A stretch of DNA of 64,000 nt from Rhodovarius crocodyli (GTDB taxonomy: Bacteria > Pseudomonadota > Alphaproteobacteria > Acetobacterales > Acetobacteraceae): NCBI RefSeq assembly GCF_004005855.1, contig NZ_SACL01000002.1, positions 1 to 64,000 of the forward strand, in the 5' to 3' direction. Position numbers and translations under genes: made by a program. Positions 61,258 through 64,000 of the stretch are shown here, one piece after another. The stretch's first letter is position 1, and each line of letters starts with the position of its first letter. The notes below the pieces were generated by a model that saw only the letters and a program-made list of their open reading frames with translations, did not search any database and was not told the origin of the DNA.

Positions 61258-61338
61258 GGAGTGATAGGGTAAATTGCCCCGGTCCATTTATCCAGCTCGC
61301 CACATCCGCAGTAATAGGGTTGTCCCCAAACAGCAGGC

Positions 61339-61391
61339 AGGTCCAGGAGACACTGTCTCCTGGCGGGGGTGTCGGGGGCGGCGCCCCTGAC
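61339..61391. repeat. family A repeat fragment with compensated palindrome
   Basis: AGGTCCAGGAGACA-C-TGTCTCCTGGCGGGGGTG. The palindrome (61343-61363) corresponds to CCAGGAGATA/TATCTCCTGG of the full copies, but both arms carry matched substitutions, so symmetry is kept. GGGGGCGGCGCCCC follows. This copy is in the dapD upstream region, between divergent genes. Confidence 0.7.
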
Positions 61392-61454
61392 ATACGCCCT
61401 CACCAATTGACGTTTCCTCCCTCCGCTGCGAAGCACGTCCTCCGGAGAACGAAC

Positions 61455-62279
61455 ATGACCCTGCAAGCCACCATCGAAGCCCTTTGGGAACGCCGCGACA
61501 CCATCAATTCCGGCACGCAAGGCGAAGCGCGCGAGGCGGTCGAGGCCGCGCTCGAGATGCTCGACCGCGGCCAGGCCCGCGTGGCCGAGCCCGGCGCCGA
61601 GGGCTGGGTGGTCAACCAGTGGCTGAAGCAGGCGGTCCTGCTCAGCTTCCGCCTGACCGACAGCGCGCCGATGGAGACCGGCATCGGTTCCTACGACAAG
61701 GTACCGCTGAAGTGGGAAGGCTGGGGTGAGAACCGCTGGAAAGAGGCCGGCTTCCGCGCCGTGCCGGGTGCCATCGCCCGCCGTTCCGCCTTCATCGCGC
61801 CGAATGTGGTGCTGATGCCCTCCTTCGTGAATCTCGGCGCCTATGTCGGCGCGAACACGATGGTCGATACCTGGGCGACGGTGGGTTCCTGCGCGCAGAT
61901 CGGCAAGAACGTGCACCTCTCGGGCGGTGTCGGCATCGGCGGCGTGCTGGAGCCGCTGCAGGCCAACCCGGTGGTGATCGAGGATGATTGCTTCATCGGC
62001 GCCCGTTCCGAGGTGGTCGAGGGCGTGATCGTCGAAAAGGGCTCCGTGCTGTCGATGGGCGTGTTCCTGTCGGCCACGACCAAGATCATCGACCGCAACA
62101 CCGGTGAGATCTTCATCGGCCGCGTGCCTTCCTATTCGGTCGTGGTGCCGGGCAGCCTGCCGGGCAAGCCGCTGCCGGACGGCACGCCGGGCCCCAGCCT
62201 GTACTGCGCCGTGATCGTGAAGCGCGTGGACGCCCAGACCCGCAGCAAGACCAGCATCAACGACCTGCTGCGTGACTGA
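61455..62279 (+). CDS. dapD: 2,3,4,5-tetrahydropyridine-2,6-dicarboxylate N-succinyltransferase
   Basis: 274 aa from ATG 61455 (SD CGGAG). It succinylates tetrahydrodipicolinate in the succinylase route to diaminopimelate and lysine. The left-handed beta-helix repeats are clear: [65 protein letters not shown]-terminal [13 protein letters not shown] and C-terminal [22 protein letters not shown] are typical. It overlaps dapE by 8 nt. Confidence 0.97.
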   Translation: MTLQATIEALWERRDTINSGTQGEAREAVEAALEMLDRGQARVAEPGAEGWVVNQWLKQAVLLSFRLTDSAPMETGIGSYDKVPLKWEGWGENRWKEAGFRAVPGAIARRSAFIAPNVVLMPSFVNLGAYVGANTMVDTWATVGSCAQIGKNVHLSGGVGIGGVLEPLQANPVVIEDDCFIGARSEVVEGVIVEKGSVLSMGVFLSATTKIIDRNTGEIFIGRVPSYSVVVPGSLPGKPLPDGTPGPSLYCAVIVKRVDAQTRSKTSINDLLRD

Positions 62280-63423
62280 CCCGGTGGCGGCGGCCAAGGC
62301 CGAAGGCGCCGCCGCGGCGCGCGACGCGCTGGCCCTCGCCCAGGCGCTGATCCGCCGCCGCAGCGTCACCCCCGCCGATGACGGCGCGCTTGACGTGGTC
62401 CAGGGCGCGCTGGAATCGCTGGGCTTCCAGTGCTGGCGCCTGCCCTTCGCCGAGGTGGACAACCTGTTCGCCCGGCGCGGCACCGCCGGCCCGCATTTCT
62501 GCTTCGCCGGCCACACCGATGTGGTGCCGCCGGGCGACGAGGCGCTGTGGCGCCACCCGCCCTTCGGCGCCGAGGTGCATGACGGCGTGCTGTACGGCCG
62601 TGGCGCGCAGGACATGAAGGGCGACATCGCCGCCTTCATCGCCGCCATCCCGGACGATCTGCCCGGCAGCCTTTCCCTGCTGATCACGGGCGATGAGGAA
62701 GGCCCCTCGGTCAACGGCACCGTGAAGGTGCTGGAATGGATGGCCGCCAACGGCCAGATCCCCGACGCCTGCCTGGTGGGTGAGCCCACCAGCAAGGCCG
62801 TGCTGGGGGACACGCTGAAGATCGGCCGTCGCGGCAGCATGAACGCCTATGTCACCGTGCATGGCACCCAGGGCCACAGCGCCTATCCGCAAAAGGCCGA
62901 CAACCCGGTGCACCGGCTGGTGGCGGCCATCGCGGAGCTGACCTCCAAGCCGATCGACGACGGCAGCGAGTGGTTCGAGGCGACGACGCTGCAGGTGACC
63001 GGGTTGCAGGTGGACAACACCGCCACCAACGTCATCCCGGCCGAGGCGCGCTGCTTCCTCAACATCCGCTTCAACGAGCGCCACACCAGCGCGAGCCTGA
63101 CCGAGCACCTGCGCGAAGTGCTGGCCCGCCACGCCCCCCGCCACGATCTGCGCGTTGTGGTCAGCGGCGAAAGCTTCGTGACCCAGCCCGGCCCCTTCGT
63201 GGATGCGCTGGTGAAGGCCACGGCCCGCGCCACCAACATCACGCCCCAGCTCGACACCGGCGGCGGCACCTCCGATGCGCGCTTCATCACGCGCTATTGC
63301 CCGGTGGCGGAGCTCGGCCTGGTCGGCAGCACCATGCACAAGACCGATGAATGCGTGCCGGTGGCGGAGCTTGAGGCGCTGTCCCGCCTCTACGCCAACG
63401 TGATCCGGGAGTTCTTCTCCTGA
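62272..63423 (+). CDS. dapE: succinyl-diaminopimelate desuccinylase
   Basis: 383 aa from GTG 62272. A M20-family zinc peptidase that removes succinate from N-succinyl-LL-diaminopimelate, two steps after DapD. Zinc ligands and catalytic residues: [37 protein letters not shown] and the C-terminal [11 protein letters not shown]. The dimerisation lid domain (about 180-290, [15 protein letters not shown]) is present. It is translationally coupled to dapD. Confidence 0.96.
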   Translation: MTDPVAAAKAEGAAAARDALALAQALIRRRSVTPADDGALDVVQGALESLGFQCWRLPFAEVDNLFARRGTAGPHFCFAGHTDVVPPGDEALWRHPPFGAEVHDGVLYGRGAQDMKGDIAAFIAAIPDDLPGSLSLLITGDEEGPSVNGTVKVLEWMAANGQIPDACLVGEPTSKAVLGDTLKIGRRGSMNAYVTVHGTQGHSAYPQKADNPVHRLVAAIAELTSKPIDDGSEWFEATTLQVTGLQVDNTATNVIPAEARCFLNIRFNERHTSASLTEHLREVLARHAPRHDLRVVVSGESFVTQPGPFVDALVKATARATNITPQLDTGGGTSDARFITRYCPVAELGLVGSTMHKTDECVPVAELEALSRLYANVIREFFS

Positions 63424-63443
63424 TCCCCGCATCGCGTCACGTC

Positions 63444-63965
63444 GTGGCCGGGCTGATGGGCGCGGGCCTGCTCGCGCGCGGGCAGGGGCTGGGCATGGCC
63501 GCCTTCGACGGCTCACCGCAGGAGGTGCGCCGCAGCTTCTGGGCGGCGGCGCTGAGCTTTCCGCTGTTCTTCGCGCTGGCGCGGATCGCCGGCGTGGACG
63601 AGCCCGTCAGCTTCCCCTGGCTGCGGGAGGCATTGAGCTTCACCATCACCTGGGTCGTCTTCGCGCTGATGTCGGAGCGCATGGCCACCGTCTCCGGCTA
63701 TGGCCGCAACTGGCCGCGCTTCATGTCGGCCTGGAACTGGTCGAACCTGATCCAGTACGCGGTGCTGCTGGCCGCCACCATTCCCGGCCGCTTCGTGCCC
63801 GATGTCGCGGAGCAGATCGTCTCCCTGGTCGCGGTGGGCTATGCGCTGTGGCTGGAATGGTTCGTGACGCGGCAGGCGCTGGGCGTGCCAGGGCCGATGG
63901 CGGTGCTGTTCGTGGTGCTGGATGTGGCGCTGGGGCTGTTCATCCATGGGCTGATCGGGGGGTAG
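63444..63965 (+). CDS. integral membrane protein, unrecognised
   Basis: 173 aa from GTG 63444 (ATG 63456 is an alternative). Four hydrophobic segments: FWAAALSFPLFFALARIAG, LSFTITWVVFALMSERMATV, LIQYAVLLAATIPGRFV and VLFVVLDVALGLFIHGLIGG. I do not recognise a characterised function; similar small membrane proteins often accompany dapE in alphaproteobacteria. It starts about 20 nt after the dapE stop, and the frame is open to that stop. Confidence 0.7.
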   Translation: MAGLMGAGLLARGQGLGMAAFDGSPQEVRRSFWAAALSFPLFFALARIAGVDEPVSFPWLREALSFTITWVVFALMSERMATVSGYGRNWPRFMSAWNWSNLIQYAVLLAATIPGRFVPDVAEQIVSLVAVGYALWLEWFVTRQALGVPGPMAVLFVVLDVALGLFIHGLIGG

Positions 63966-63966
63966 G

Positions 63967-64000
63967 GCTCACCCATTGAGGGGCTCTGCCCCTCAAACTC
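63967..64000. repeat. start of a family A-like repeat at the window edge
   Basis: GAGGGGCTCTGCCCCTC hairpin similar to the ends of the full family A copies, cut by the window boundary. Confidence 0.45.

Overview
The window is one contiguous piece of a high-GC alphaproteobacterial chromosome, most likely from Acetobacteraceae (Roseomonas-like). This is an inference from gene order and content: rpsT-dnaA beside echA/mutM/ubiE, argS-SPOR-nagZ-scpAB, a ChpT phosphotransferase next to a che operon, several orphan Bug/TctC receptors, and strong GC bias at third codon positions. No mobile-element transposase, prophage, CRISPR array or rRNA was seen. One tRNA, Leu(CAA), is present.

Layout. 1-4.4 kb: 3' end of rmlA, an oligopeptide-type solute-binding protein divergent from a D-aminoacylase, an SDR and a DUF4282 protein. 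4.7-9.4 kb: dnaA and rpsT with recognisable promoters, enoyl-CoA hydratase, mutM, ubiE. 9.6-10.3 kb: an unrecognised protein with a caspase-fold-like His/Cys pattern. 10.3-16.6 kb: GST, argS, a frameshifted SPOR-domain gene, nagZ, an M50 protease, scpA and scpB in an overlapping series. 16.7-27 kb: metabolic and repair genes (moaB, DUF1223, hydrolase, two alkylation-repair glycosylases, tRNA-Leu, thioesterase, RraA-like, OprB porin, aminotransferase, ene-reductase, flavin monooxygenase). 27-31.6 kb: terC with a structured leader, tatA, methionine-salvage mtnB-mtnD-mtnC, corA. 31.7-43.8 kb: a large sulfur-scavenging locus. 44.1-50.8 kb: an exopolysaccharide cluster on the minus strand. 50.9-53.3 kb: moaA, a TauE/SafE permease, a DUF3553 protein. 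53.5-59.6 kb: chpT then cheA-cheW-cheY-cheB-cheR. 59.7-64 kb: an atypical lipoprotein beta-propeller, dapD, dapE, a membrane protein.

The sulfur locus is the most interesting part. Two operons diverge from a 555-bp regulatory region (38671-39225). Leftward are two Bug receptors, then a complete sulfate-type ABC importer (binding protein, CysT, CysW, CysA), followed without a real gap by three overlapping genes of the nitrile hydratase/thiocyanate hydrolase superfamily. Their beta chain is split into two polypeptides in the same order as the thiocyanate hydrolase genes scnB-scnA-scnC. Rightward are a SfnB/DszC-like flavoprotein, a third Bug receptor, an SsuD-like monooxygenase and a TauD-like dioxygenase, with three small unrecognised ORFs, all overlapping. 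Together this suggests import and desulfurisation of inorganic sulfur, perhaps thiocyanate, and organosulfur compounds under sulfur limitation.

Two families of palindrome-rich intergenic repeats recur. Family A (about 205-250 bp, three full copies plus fragments) is GC-rich with an AT-rich core. Family B (about 90-100 bp, three copies) is AT-rich and made of two inverted hairpin units. Nearly every copy lies between converging genes, which suggests bidirectional terminators or small non-autonomous elements tolerated there.
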